The position numbers were made by a program, and so were the translations under genes. The notes below the pieces were generated by a model. That model saw only the letters and a program-made list of their open reading frames with translations. It was not told the origin of the DNA and did not search any database. Positions 15,269 through 22,803 of a stretch of DNA of 25,095 nt are shown here, piece by piece; within the stretch, counting starts at the first letter, position 1; every line of letters starts with the position of its first letter. Where the stretch lies: assembly GCA_023228285.1 (NCBI GenBank), contig JALOBM010000032.1, forward strand, positions 1-25,095, given 5' to 3'. The stretch comes from Candidatus Cloacimonadota bacterium (GTDB lineage Bacteria; Cloacimonadota; Cloacimonadia; Cloacimonadales; Cloacimonadaceae).

Positions 15269-15611
15269 AGGTTTCGACGGGATAATTGAAGTATTGACTG
15301 CATGTAGAGGATCCTCGTTCGCCTCTATAAAAAACGGGGAAAATAAATATAAAAGCAAAAACAAATTTTGCACCCTTAGCAGCGTAAGCTAGCTAAGCAT
15401 CCCACTTCGGATCACGGGCCGGAGACCGGGGTGTAATTTACCGTGAAAAACCGATGGTCAAAGCTTTGAGGCCAAAGGTCACTTATGAAGCTACTGATAC
15501 CGTACCCGGCTTACAGGGGACAGTAAAGGGAAATTAAAGAGTAAGCTACGCATGTAGACGTCGGCATGGATATTGTTTCGGACGAGGGTTCAATTCCCTC
15601 CGCCTCCACCA
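15259..15611 (+). ncRNA. ssrA: tmRNA (transfer-messenger RNA)
   Basis: A one-piece tmRNA of about 353 nt. The 5' end GGGGGCG followed by TAAAGGTTTCGACGGG pairs as a 7-bp acceptor stem (one G-U) with CGCCTCC before the encoded ACCA at 15608-15611. The T-arm is GAGGGTTCAATTCCCTC. The proteolysis tag frame starts at GCA 15355 and reads AKTNFAPLAA with stop TAA at 15385-15387, a typical short tag ending in Leu-Ala-Ala. It rescues stalled ribosomes with SmpB. No separate promoter is evident, so RNase P processing of an smpB-ssrA transcript is likely. The 3' end is the junction with a serine recombinase remnant. Confidence 0.97.
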
Positions 15612-15613
15612 GA

Positions 15614-16406
15614 AACGGTTTACAATTGACTTTTTAACGAAAGAACTGCGGGCAAATAACGGCGAAGTACCCCAAATTATGTGGAAAATTCGCACGAAGC
15701 CATCATCGCCCCGGAGGAATTTAAAACGGTGCAGGAAGAAATGGCGCGGCGCAAAGAACTGGGCAGAGCTTACAGCGATAAAGCTTTTCACAGCAAAATT
15801 ATCTGCGGAGACTGTGGCGGTTTCTACGGCCGAAAGATATGGCATTCCACGGATGAATATAGAAGTGTGATACTCTAGTGCAATCAAAAATTCAAAAACA
15901 TGAAAAGGTGCGCTACGCCCACGCTCACCGAGGACGAAATCAAACAACGTTTCCTTACTGCCTACAATGACTTGATGGGCAATCGCTCCATAGTGATTGC
16001 TGACTGTGAGCTTATCCGGCAGACGCTCTGCGACACTACGGCGCTTGATGCCGAAATGCAACAGGAACAGGATGAAATGGCGGTCGTGTCCGAGCTAATG
16101 CAGGCGCATATAAAAAAGAATGCGTCCGTATCCCAGTCGCAGGAAGCCTAAGCACTGGAAGCCGGACGTATTGAAAAACGGCATAACGATGCTTTTGAAC
16201 ATTACACTGCACTCGAAACGGAAAAAGAAAAGCGGATGCGAAAAAGCAAGGAAATCAGAACTTTTGTCACAACGTTGAAAAAGCAGCCGATGACCGTGCC
16301 GGAATGGAACGAGCGACTTTGGATTAATCTGCTCGATACCGCTACGGTTCAGCGCGATGGAAGGATTGTGTTTCGGTTCAAAAGCGGGAAAGAAATAGCA
16401 GAATAA
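15614..16406 (+). pseudogene. Large serine recombinase, C-terminal half, degraded
   Basis: Translation reconstructs the middle and C-terminal part of a clostridial-type large serine recombinase: FTIDFLTKELRANNGEVPQ, then after a one-base deletion near 15673 YVENSHEAIIAPEEF, VQEEMARRKELG, a zinc-ribbon start CGDCGG and its second half CNQKFKNMKRCATPTLTEDE, and the C-terminal WNERLWINLLDTATV. In-frame stops lie at TAG 15876-15878 (probably a mutated Gln codon) and TAA 16149-16151; the natural stop is TAA 16404-16406. The resolvase catalytic domain and everything upstream are missing. About 260 of the usual 520-560 residues remain. Homology starts within a few bases of the tmRNA 3' end. Confidence 0.88.
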
Positions 16407-16479
16407 TGATATTTTGATACTGCGGTAAACTATTACAGTCGTATTATACACAAAAGGGCTGTTATTTCAGACATATTGT

Positions 16480-17142
16480 TCATTTGAAGAATTTGGGCAA
16501 TAGTGAAATAGAGACAGTGGTAAACTCTATTAACCTGTCCTCTCTCATTTTGGCAAGTTCTCTGGATAAAGATGTCCTTTGAACTCCGATTCTTTCAGCC
16601 AACGCCTTTTTTGTCACGCTAAGTTTGATTATATTTGAATTTTGCTTTTTACATTCATAATCCAGATAGCTCATAATGCTCTCACGGATTGTCCTGTTCA
16701 CATAGTACTTTATCCTATCACCAAGGATGACCGTGTGGTCCGATACATACTCAAGATAGCTTTTTAGAAATTCATGATTATCTGAAAACAAACTGAACAG
16801 ACGCTCCTTGCTTATCTCTAAAATCAATGTAGCGTCTTTGGCTGTGACAGTCATCGGATAATATGGATTTTTTGAAAACATCAGATTGCCGCCAAGAACA
16901 TCACCGTTGAAAAACTCTGCTATTGTCATAAGATTACCAGACTCGTCAATACGATCAATAACCACTTTCCCAGAGAGAATGATCTCAAGCTTCGAGCAGA
17001 CTTCCCCAACAAAATGAACAATATTGTTTTTCCCATACTGAGTGATTTTGCAGCTTCCTTCAGACAAATACGAATCAATATCTTGAGGATTTATTGATTT
17101 TATGAGGTCAATCTGTCGCATTAGCTCTAAACTTTTTTTCAT
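16480..17142 (-). CDS. Crp/Fnr-family transcriptional regulator
   Basis: A 220-residue regulator with an N-terminal cyclic-nucleotide-type beta-barrel (about residues 20-130, including LSGKVVIDRI and FFNGDVLGGNLMF), a dimerisation helix, and a C-terminal winged helix (about 165-212, KALAERIGVQRTSLSRELAKM). It lacks the N-terminal cysteine cluster of oxygen-sensing FNR, so it may use haem or another ligand, as HcpR-type regulators do; this is inference. GGGAG precedes ATG 17142. It is divergent from the permease operon, with a perfect palindrome between them. Its own promoter (TTGATA 17213-17208, TAGAAT 17190-17185) would place the palindrome at about +4 to +21, fitting autorepression. Confidence 0.9.
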   Translation of the reverse strand: MKKSLELMRQIDLIKSINPQDIDSYLSEGSCKITQYGKNNIVHFVGEVCSKLEIILSGKVVIDRIDESGNLMTIAEFFNGDVLGGNLMFSKNPYYPMTVTAKDATLILEISKERLFSLFSDNHEFLKSYLEYVSDHTVILGDRIKYYVNRTIRESIMSYLDYECKKQNSNIIKLSVTKKALAERIGVQRTSLSRELAKMREDRLIEFTTVSISLLPKFFK

Positions 17143-17156
17143 AACAAACTCCCAAA

Positions 17157-17174
17157 GTGTTACATTGGTAACAC
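17157..17174. promoter_or_regulatory. Crp/Fnr-type operator, perfect palindrome
   Basis: GTGTTACATTGGTAACAC has perfect 7-bp arms around a 4-bp centre. It lies between the divergent Crp/Fnr and permease genes. Its centre (17165.5) is about 41.5 bp before the transcription start expected from TATAAT 17195-17200, the classic class II activator position. The permease promoter has no recognisable -35, as expected for activator dependence. Confidence 0.75.
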
Positions 17175-17184
17175 CTTTTTGCTT

Positions 17185-17213
17185 ATTCTATCATTATAAT
17201 TGAGATATATCAA
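17185..17213 (-). promoter_or_regulatory. Predicted promoter of the Crp/Fnr regulator gene
   Basis: On the minus strand TTGATA (17213-17208) and TAGAAT (17190-17185) are 17 bp apart. The start would fall near 17178, just before the palindromic operator. Confidence 0.6.
17195..17200 (+). promoter_or_regulatory. -10 element of the permease-ferredoxin operon
   Basis: A perfect TATAAT with no -35 match at 17-bp distance (CACCTT); the palindrome 17157-17174 takes the activator position. Confidence 0.6.
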
Positions 17214-17229
17214 TAGAAGGAGCTCGAGT

Positions 17230-17712
17230 ATGGATATATTTACAATTGCGTTCTGGATAATAGCGATTGTTCTTACCGTTATTTCACTCATAAAAGATAA
17301 GAAGAAAACATTCGCTGCAATGAAAAAATCAAAGGGCATGATGGGAAATATGTTAGGTGAAATTATAGCCATCATATTTCTAATCGGACTTGTTCTGACA
17401 TTCATCCCGCCTGAAACAATAAAATCAGTTTTAGGTTCGGCAAACACGTTTGTGGCGACTGTCGTTTCGGCGCTTGCCGGCAGCATTACGCTTATACCGG
17501 CTTTTGTTGCGTTTCCTTTGGTTGGATCGTTGGTTAACGTCGGAGCGAGCATTGTTCCCGCGGTCGCTTTCCTGACCACGCTGACCATGGTTGGCGTTGT
17601 AACATTCGCGCTTGAGAAAAAGGAATTCGGTACAAAATTCGCAGTCACCAGAAATGCACTGAGCTTTGGATTTGCGATTGTTATCGCATTAACTATGGGG
17701 GTGATTTTATGA
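17230..17712 (+). CDS. Permease, N-terminal half (ArsP/DUF318-like)
   Basis: A 160-residue integral membrane protein with about four hydrophobic segments. Its motif IPAFVAFPLVGSLVNVGAS (residues about 89-107) is repeated in altered form in the next protein as GPIYAAFPISKTLLGKGAS, so the two genes look like the two pseudo-symmetric halves of one ArsP/DUF318-type permease, which in most bacteria is a single chain of about 300-350 residues. ATG 17230 follows AAGGAG; an earlier start would fall in the leader. It overlaps the next gene as ATGA. Related permeases export organoarsenicals or metals; the substrate here is unknown. Confidence 0.75.
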   Translation: MDIFTIAFWIIAIVLTVISLIKDKKKTFAAMKKSKGMMGNMLGEIIAIIFLIGLVLTFIPPETIKSVLGSANTFVATVVSALAGSITLIPAFVAFPLVGSLVNVGASIVPAVAFLTTLTMVGVVTFALEKKEFGTKFAVTRNALSFGFAIVIALTMGVIL

Positions 17713-18440
17713 AGGCTGTTTCAATATTAAAGAAGAATAAGCTACTTGTTCTTGTTGCACTCGCATATCTTGTGGTATTAGTTATATCACCCGAAAAAGC
17801 CATGAAGTCGGTTGGTAACAGCGTTTATTATCTGGTTGAAATGCTTCAAGTACTGCCAGTTATATTCTTACTCACCGTTGTTATTGAAGCTCTGGTTCCG
17901 AAAGAAATGATCATGCGAGGGTTTGGAGAAAAATCAGGATTTAAAGGTAATCTGCTGGCGCTGCTGCTGGGCAGCATCTCGGCCGGTCCGATTTACGCCG
18001 CATTTCCTATCAGTAAGACCTTGCTCGGAAAAGGCGCAAGCATCTCCAAAATCGTAATTATTCTAAGTGCCTGGGCGGTCATCAAAGTCCCCCTGCTTGC
18101 CAATGAAGCAAAGTTCCTTGGTGTTAATTTCATGATTGTCAGATGGGTGCTTACGGTGCTTGCAATCTTTGTTATGGCTTATATCACCGGCATGATTGTA
18201 AAAAAGAAGGATTTACCTGTTGATTCTAAAAATGTGGCAACACTGGAGATTAAAGAAGATTATTGCATCGGTTGCGGTCTCTGCGTAAAACTCCTTCCTG
18301 AGTACTATGAAATGAACCAAAACAAAGCTGTAATCAGGAAAATGCCCGAGGTGAAGGAAACGATGCTGGCTCTCAAAGAATCTGTTGATAAGTGTCCGTC
18401 CAAAGCGATTATACTGAACAAGGAGGAAATGGTATCATGA
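17709..18440 (+). CDS. Permease C-terminal half fused to a [4Fe-4S] ferredoxin domain
   Basis: A 243-residue fusion. Residues 1-165 hold four to five membrane segments and the permease motif GPIYAAFPISKTLLGKGAS (93-111). After a short charged linker, residues about 180-238 form a single-cluster ferredoxin: C186-IG-C189-GL-C192 and C229-P. The cytoplasmic Fe-S domain directly on a transporter half is unusual and suggests that transport is driven, gated or sensed by electron transfer. Both ends are coupled by ATGA overlaps, to the first permease half and to the NapH-like protein. Function of the fusion is inference; the domains themselves are clear. Confidence 0.8.
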   Translation: MKAVSILKKNKLLVLVALAYLVVLVISPEKAMKSVGNSVYYLVEMLQVLPVIFLLTVVIEALVPKEMIMRGFGEKSGFKGNLLALLLGSISAGPIYAAFPISKTLLGKGASISKIVIILSAWAVIKVPLLANEAKFLGVNFMIVRWVLTVLAIFVMAYITGMIVKKKDLPVDSKNVATLEIKEDYCIGCGLCVKLLPEYYEMNQNKAVIRKMPEVKETMLALKESVDKCPSKAIILNKEEMVS

Positions 18441-19060
18441 AATACATAACCAACACCATTCGCATACTGTTTCTCGCTATTTTTATCTTTCTTCTGGCAA
18501 ATGGGAAAGTAGTGCTTTGGCTTGCGTTGTTCGGAGTAAGTCTGATTGCAGCTCTGATTTTCGGCAGGATTTACTGCGGCTATGTCTGCCCTATGAATAC
18601 CCTGATGATCCCCGTCGAATGGTTATCCAAAAAACTAAAGCTTCAAACAATGGATGCGCCCAAGTGGCTGAAAAAAGGCTATTTTACATGGATAACTCTG
18701 GTTATCAGTGTAGCGGGTATGCTTCTGTCAAAAAGACTGCTGCACATTGACTTGCAGATTCTGCCGTTCTGGTTGGTTATGTCGATACTTATTACGCTCA
18801 GATACAAACCAGCAGTATTCCACAACCTAATCTGTCCGTTCGGCGCTCTTCAAAGAACTTTCGGCAGATTCGCAAGGCTGTCCGAAAAGGTAAACAAGGA
18901 TGCTTGCATCGGCTGTAAACTCTGCGAAAAAGCCTGTCCCTCTAATGCGATCGCTGTTTCTTCGGAAGATAAAAAGGCCATAATAAACACCGCATTGTGC
19001 CATCAATGCACAAATTGCCGGCAGGTTTGTCCCAAGGATGCCATTTACTACAGCAAATAA
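18437..19060 (+). CDS. NapH-like membrane 4Fe-4S protein
   Basis: A 207-residue membrane iron-sulfur protein. It has about four transmembrane segments, the NapH/YccM-type motifs GRIYCGYVCP (residues 43-52) and LICPFGALQ (131-139), and a C-terminal two-cluster ferredoxin: C157-x2-C160-x2-C163-x3-C167 and C188-x2-C191-x2-C194-x3-C198. Such proteins pass electrons between the quinone or membrane pool and soluble partners. ATG 18437 overlaps the permease-ferredoxin stop and follows AGGAGG; longer starts would lie within that gene. In this operon it is the obvious electron partner for the fused ferredoxin and perhaps for Hcp downstream. Confidence 0.88.
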   Translation: MKYITNTIRILFLAIFIFLLANGKVVLWLALFGVSLIAALIFGRIYCGYVCPMNTLMIPVEWLSKKLKLQTMDAPKWLKKGYFTWITLVISVAGMLLSKRLLHIDLQILPFWLVMSILITLRYKPAVFHNLICPFGALQRTFGRFARLSEKVNKDACIGCKLCEKACPSNAIAVSSEDKKAIINTALCHQCTNCRQVCPKDAIYYSK

Positions 19061-19080
19061 AAGCATCATATAATTTGGTT

Positions 19081-19096
19081 TGTTGTAATTGCAACA
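19081..19096. promoter_or_regulatory. Second Crp/Fnr-type operator, upstream of cupin-rubredoxin-hcp
   Basis: TGTTGTAATTGCAACA keeps the outer TGTT and AACA and the 4-bp centre of the perfect site at 17157-17174, with one mismatched inner pair. Its centre (19088.5) lies about 42 bp before the start predicted from TACAAT 19119-19124. The shared layout suggests control by the same regulator. Confidence 0.65.
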
Positions 19097-19118
19097 TACT
19101 GAGTATGGCGCTGTATGG

Positions 19119-19124
19119 TACAAT
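19119..19124 (+). promoter_or_regulatory. -10 element of the cupin-rubredoxin-hcp operon
   Basis: TACAAT without a usable -35, 22 bases after the operator at 19081-19096. Confidence 0.5.
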
Positions 19125-19170
19125 AATGTAATAAACTTTACTTGCAATACAAATGAGGAGGTATGCAATT

Positions 19171-19485
19171 ATGGTTGAACAGATTTTTAAACTGTCTGTT
19201 GGTGATGAAAAGTCCGTCGAAAAAGTTATATTTGACGAGAACATTCATTATCTGCATATGGTATTTAACAAGGACGAGGGTTTGCCGGAGCACTTTTCAA
19301 ATTCAAATGTGTATATGACCGTCATTCGTGGAAAGCTCTCCATCGGTCTCAATGAACAGGAAACCCATGAATATGAGACCGGAACTCTTCTGAAAATTCC
19401 ATTTCAAACAAAAATGAATGTCAAAAACCAGCATGATGAAACATTGGAGCTGATCGTGGTAAAGGCACCTGCCCCGAAAGGCTGA
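19171..19485 (+). CDS. Small single-domain cupin protein
   Basis: A 104-residue cupin barrel: GLPEHFSNSNVYMTVIRGKLSI is the first motif and the second, ETGTLLKIPFQTKMNVKNQ, has lost the usual histidine, so metal binding is uncertain. ATG 19171 follows GAGGAGG by nine bases; an ATG at 19153 would overlap that site. First gene of the unit leading to Hcp. Small cupins often accompany Hcp and may sense or stabilise a redox ligand; specific role unknown. It resembles in size, but is not a near copy of, the cupin at 21396-21710. Confidence 0.8.
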   Translation: MVEQIFKLSVGDEKSVEKVIFDENIHYLHMVFNKDEGLPEHFSNSNVYMTVIRGKLSIGLNEQETHEYETGTLLKIPFQTKMNVKNQHDETLELIVVKAPAPKG

Positions 19486-19506
19486 GAAAACGAAGGAGGA
19501 AAGCGC

Positions 19507-19670
19507 ATGAAAAAATATCGGTGTATTCCCTGCGGATATATCTATAATCCCGAAGTTGGCGACCATGACGGCGGTAATGCCCCGACACGGCATTTGAAGA
19601 TATCCCCAATGATTGGCAGTGCCCAATCTGCTTTGTTGGCAAGGAAGATTTTGAACTTGTAGAAGAATAA
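19507..19670 (+). pseudogene. Rubredoxin, frameshifted
   Basis: The start MKKYRCIPCGYIYNPEVGDHDGG is a normal rubredoxin N-terminus with the first iron-binding pair C6-x2-C9. After about residue 25 the frame is lost: one base is missing in the CCGACACGG stretch around 19582-19590. Reading the neighbouring frame restores [20 protein letters not shown], including the second cysteine pair, and ends at TAA 19668-19670. In frame zero a stop comes at 19660-19662 after 51 residues without the second pair, so no iron site would form. GGAGGA precedes the start. Either a recent deletion or a sequencing error; rubredoxin is a common electron donor beside Hcp. Confidence 0.85.
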
Positions 19671-19683
19671 AGGAGGAAAACAA

Positions 19684-21315
19684 ATGAGTATGTTTTGTTA
19701 TCAATGTCAGGAGATGGCTAAAAACACAGGCTGTACAATAAAAGGTGTTTGTGGAAAGAATGAGGATGTTGCAAAGCTGCAAGACCTTCTAATTTACACG
19801 CTTAAGGGCATCTCGGATATTGTTGTAAAGGGAAAGGTTGATATTACTAACCTCGATAAGGCGAATTACGAGGTCCTTAGCAGCCTGTTTACGACAATAA
19901 CCAACGCAAATTTTGACGATGGTTCGATTGAAAAGCAAATTATGAAAATGATTGCTATTCGGGACGAACTCAGAAAGTCTGCTACCGCTGGGAATTTACA
20001 CGACGCTGCATCCTTCACCGTGGATTCCAGAGAATCCATGCTTGAAAAAGCTGCCGCTGTTGGTGTTCTTGCAACCGCAAATGAAGACATTCGTTCTCTC
20101 CGTGAGATGATCACATATGGTCTTAAGGGTATGGCGGCTTATGCTGAGCATGCAAAGAACATCGGCAAAGAAAACCTCGACATTAACGCCTTTATCTATG
20201 AGGCGCTGGCGGCGACGCTGGACGATTCCCTTACTGCTGACGACCTTGTGGCGCTGACTCTTAAAACGGGCGAATACGGCGTTAAGGTCATGGCGCTTTT
20301 GGACGAGGCCAACACATCGAGGTTCGGTAATCCTGAAATCACCGAGGTAAATATAGGTGTCAGAAAGAATCCGGCTATTCTGATTTCCGGACACGACCTT
20401 ATCGATCTGGAACAATTGTTGGAACAGACGAAAGGCACCGGTGTAGATGTGTACACACATAGCGAGATGTTACCAGCCCATTATTATCCTGCTTTCAAGA
20501 AATACGATAATTTCGCGGGCAACTACGGCAACGCTTGGTGGAAGCAGCTTGATGAATTTGTTTCCTTCCATGGTCCCATCCTCTTTACCACGAACTGCAT
20601 CGTCCCGCCCAGGAGCGAGGAGGTCAGAGGCAGAATTTTTACCACAGGATCAACAGGCTATCCCGGCTGTAAGCATATTGTAGCTGATGCAAACGGGAAA
20701 AAGGACTTTTCCAAGATCATCGCACTTGCCAAAACTCTTCCCTCACCTGATGAAATCGAAACCGGCAGCATTGTCGGCGGCTTTGCGCACAATCAGGTAA
20801 TTGCCCTGGCCGACAAGGTTGTCGATGCCGTCAAATCCGGAGCGATCAAAAAGTTCTTTGTTATGGCTGGCTGTGACGGACGCATGAAGTCCAGAGAATA
20901 TTACACTGAGTTTGCAGAAAAGCTGCCGAAGGACACCGTTATTCTGACAGCAGGCTGTGCAAAGTATCGCTATAACAAGCTGAAGTTGGGCGATATCGGC
21001 GGGATTCCAAGAGTGCTGGACGCCGGTCAGTGCAATGACTCCTATTCATTGGCTGTCATCGCGTTGAAGCTCAAAGAGGTATTTGGTCTCGACGACATTA
21101 ACACACTGCCGATTGCGTATAATATCGCTTGGTACGAGCAGAAGGCTGTTATTGTGCTCTTAGCGCTACTGTCTTTGGGCGTAAAGAACATCCACCTCGG
21201 TCCAACACTGCCGGGGTTCCTGTCCCCCAATGTGGCCAAAGTTCTGGTAGAGAAGTTCGGTATCGCGGGGATTGGCACCGCAGATGAAGACGTTGAACTT
21301 TTCATGGCTCAATAG
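19684..21315 (+). CDS. hcp: Hybrid cluster protein (hydroxylamine reductase / NO reductase)
   Basis: A 543-residue class I-type Hcp, which reduces hydroxylamine in vitro and is linked to nitric oxide and nitrosative stress defence in vivo. The N-terminal cluster cysteines are C5, C8, C17, C23 with spacing x2, x8, x5, as in Desulfovibrio vulgaris. The hybrid cluster ligands align at H237, E261, C305, C397, C425, C450 and E485, with K487 nearby, so the enzyme should be active. AGGAGG precedes ATG 19684. It follows the broken rubredoxin gene directly and is followed by a hairpin terminator. Probable control by the divergent Crp/Fnr regulator through the site at 19081-19096. Confidence 0.96.
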   Translation: MSMFCYQCQEMAKNTGCTIKGVCGKNEDVAKLQDLLIYTLKGISDIVVKGKVDITNLDKANYEVLSSLFTTITNANFDDGSIEKQIMKMIAIRDELRKSATAGNLHDAASFTVDSRESMLEKAAAVGVLATANEDIRSLREMITYGLKGMAAYAEHAKNIGKENLDINAFIYEALAATLDDSLTADDLVALTLKTGEYGVKVMALLDEANTSRFGNPEITEVNIGVRKNPAILISGHDLIDLEQLLEQTKGTGVDVYTHSEMLPAHYYPAFKKYDNFAGNYGNAWWKQLDEFVSFHGPILFTTNCIVPPRSEEVRGRIFTTGSTGYPGCKHIVADANGKKDFSKIIALAKTLPSPDEIETGSIVGGFAHNQVIALADKVVDAVKSGAIKKFFVMAGCDGRMKSREYYTEFAEKLPKDTVILTAGCAKYRYNKLKLGDIGGIPRVLDAGQCNDSYSLAVIALKLKEVFGLDDINTLPIAYNIAWYEQKAVIVLLALLSLGVKNIHLGPTLPGFLSPNVAKVLVEKFGIAGIGTADEDVELFMAQ

Positions 21316-21324
21316 GTAAAAACA

Positions 21325-21362
21325 GTCCCGCCGATATGGTATATCATGTTGGCGGGACATTT
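21325..21362 (+). terminator. Hairpin terminator after hcp
   Basis: GTCCCGCC (21325-21332) and GGCGGGAC (21351-21358) form an 8-bp GC-rich stem with an 18-base loop that can partly pair (ATG/CAT). The following T-run is short (ATTTG), so termination may be partial. Confidence 0.6.
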
Positions 21363-21395
21363 GTATTATGGAAATAATATGGAGGTTCTTAGAAA

Positions 21396-21710
21396 ATGAA
21401 AATATTCGATTTAATGGCATTGGAAGCCGAAGGCTACGAGAAAAGAAATGTTAATGTGCTTTTTGAAAATGACTCATTTAAAACACGCATCATTGTTCTT
21501 GACGCTGGTGGAAAAATCCCAGAGTGCAAAATGGAGTCTTATGTCATGTTTTATGTTGTCAAGGGTGAAGTGTTGTTAAGGAAAAACGACGAATCTTCTA
21601 TACTCAGGGAAAATCAAGTATTTATCACTGAACCTGCATTGCTATCCATGGAAACAACCGTAGGTGCAAGGCTCATGGGTGTCCAAATAAAGGCGCAGAC
21701 AGGTGAGTGA
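21396..21710 (+). CDS. Small cupin-fold protein
   Basis: A 104-residue predicted cupin: FKTRIIVLDAGGKIPECKM, then YVMFYVVKGEVLLRKNDE and LRENQVFITEPALLSMET, the usual strand order of a single beta-barrel, but without the metal-binding histidines. GGAGG precedes ATG 21396. It lies after the hcp terminator hairpin, so it may be read only by read-through. Function unknown; it may be a redox or ligand sensor accompanying Hcp. Confidence 0.75.
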   Translation: MKIFDLMALEAEGYEKRNVNVLFENDSFKTRIIVLDAGGKIPECKMESYVMFYVVKGEVLLRKNDESSILRENQVFITEPALLSMETTVGARLMGVQIKAQTGE

Positions 21711-21800
21711 ATTCAAATTGTCACTGCAGAAATTTCGCGATTGCATGACCATAACGGGCTTGACTTGGTAATCTGAAAAGCCGAGAAAGGGGCGTTTATT

Positions 21801-22421
21801 TTGGGCAAAGGAAGCAGTGAATTTCTATTCAATATAATAGCGCCAATTTATGGCTTATTTTATTACAGGCAGAGAAAACGGTTTTCTGAGGTTTTAAAGC
21901 GTATTAAAAAAGAACTGGATTTGACATCATATGAAACAATTATTGATGTCGGATGTGGTACAGGGGCATTATGCTCTGTTCTTTTTGAAAAGGGGTTATC
22001 GGTAACAGGAATAGACCCAGCGGAAAAGATGCTGAAAATCGCCATGAATAAATTGGAAAACAAAGGGATTACCTTTGTTCTAGCAAATGTTCTTGAAAAA
22101 CTACCCTTTGATGACAATTGCTTCGATATTTCTATTGCTTCCTATGTAGCCCATGGTATGGGGCAGAATGAAAGGAAGCTGCTGTACACCGAAATGAGCA
22201 GAGTAACAAGGTCTAAGGTGATCATTTATGACTATAATGAGAATCGATCACTTCTGACTACAATCATTGAATGGCTCGAAAGAGGAGACTACTTTCACTT
22301 CATCAAGAATGCTGAATCAGAGATGAAAACCTGCGTTTCGGAAATGAAAGCGTGCTTCTCAGAAGTTAAGGTTGTAAATGTGGATGTTCGGGCTGCTTGG
22401 TATATCTGCACGCCAGTTTAA
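21801..22421 (+). CDS. Class I SAM-dependent methyltransferase
   Basis: A 206-residue Rossmann-fold methyltransferase. Motif I is IIDVGCGTGALC (about residues 47-58), the acidic loop is VTGIDPAEKML, and motif IV is FDISIASYVAHGMG. The first in-frame start is TTG 21801, preceded by AAAGGGG at about ten bases; no ATG is available before the core domain, so TTG is the best choice. Domain layout matches UbiE/menaquinone- or small-molecule-type enzymes. ArsM-type cysteine motifs are not evident. Substrate unknown. The gap 21711-21800 shows no clear promoter. Confidence 0.82.
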   Translation: MGKGSSEFLFNIIAPIYGLFYYRQRKRFSEVLKRIKKELDLTSYETIIDVGCGTGALCSVLFEKGLSVTGIDPAEKMLKIAMNKLENKGITFVLANVLEKLPFDDNCFDISIASYVAHGMGQNERKLLYTEMSRVTRSKVIIYDYNENRSLLTTIIEWLERGDYFHFIKNAESEMKTCVSEMKACFSEVKVVNVDVRAAWYICTPV

Positions 22422-22456
22422 ATATTTTTTTCACTAACAATATTGGAGGAATAACG

Positions 22457-22777
22457 ATGAAACTTGGAATTATCATTGAAACTAAAGAGTTTGAAAAATC
22501 GTGGAACGCGATGCGCTTTGCTGTTACCGCTAAAAAGAATGGTCACGAAGTACGAGTTTTTCTTATGGGTGAAGCTGTTGAAATTGAAAACCTCCATCAC
22601 GAAAAATTTGATGTCGCCGCCCAGGTTGATGCGTTCCATGAGGCGGGCGGAGAAATTCTCGCTTGCGGTACATGCCTGAAATCAAGAAATATGGACGGCA
22701 GTGATGTCTGTCCGTTATCCACGATGATTGATTGCCTGAAGATGGTGGAATGGGCCGATAAAACGGTTACCTTTTAA
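22457..22777 (+). CDS. DsrE/DsrF-family sulfur-relay-like protein
   Basis: A 106-residue DsrE-like protein: MKLGIIIETKEFEKSWNAMRFA, GHEVRVFLMGEAVE and the cysteine region EILACGTCLKSR with C70 and C73, plus C85 and C93. Conserved cysteines in this family carry persulfide sulfur between enzymes. GGAGGA precedes ATG 22457; earlier in-frame starts would overlap the methyltransferase gene. In this cluster it may handle sulfur or a thiol-bound redox product; no DsrF/DsrH partners are present, so a stand-alone role is inferred. Confidence 0.85.
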   Translation: MKLGIIIETKEFEKSWNAMRFAVTAKKNGHEVRVFLMGEAVEIENLHHEKFDVAAQVDAFHEAGGEILACGTCLKSRNMDGSDVCPLSTMIDCLKMVEWADKTVTF

Positions 22778-22803
22778 GTAGGCTGTAAAACGAGGGATTT
22801 AGA

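Noticed and set aside
15546..16061. Minus-strand 171-codon frame across the tmRNA end
   Set aside because: It is antisense to tmRNA and to the recombinase remnant and shows no protein-like motif.
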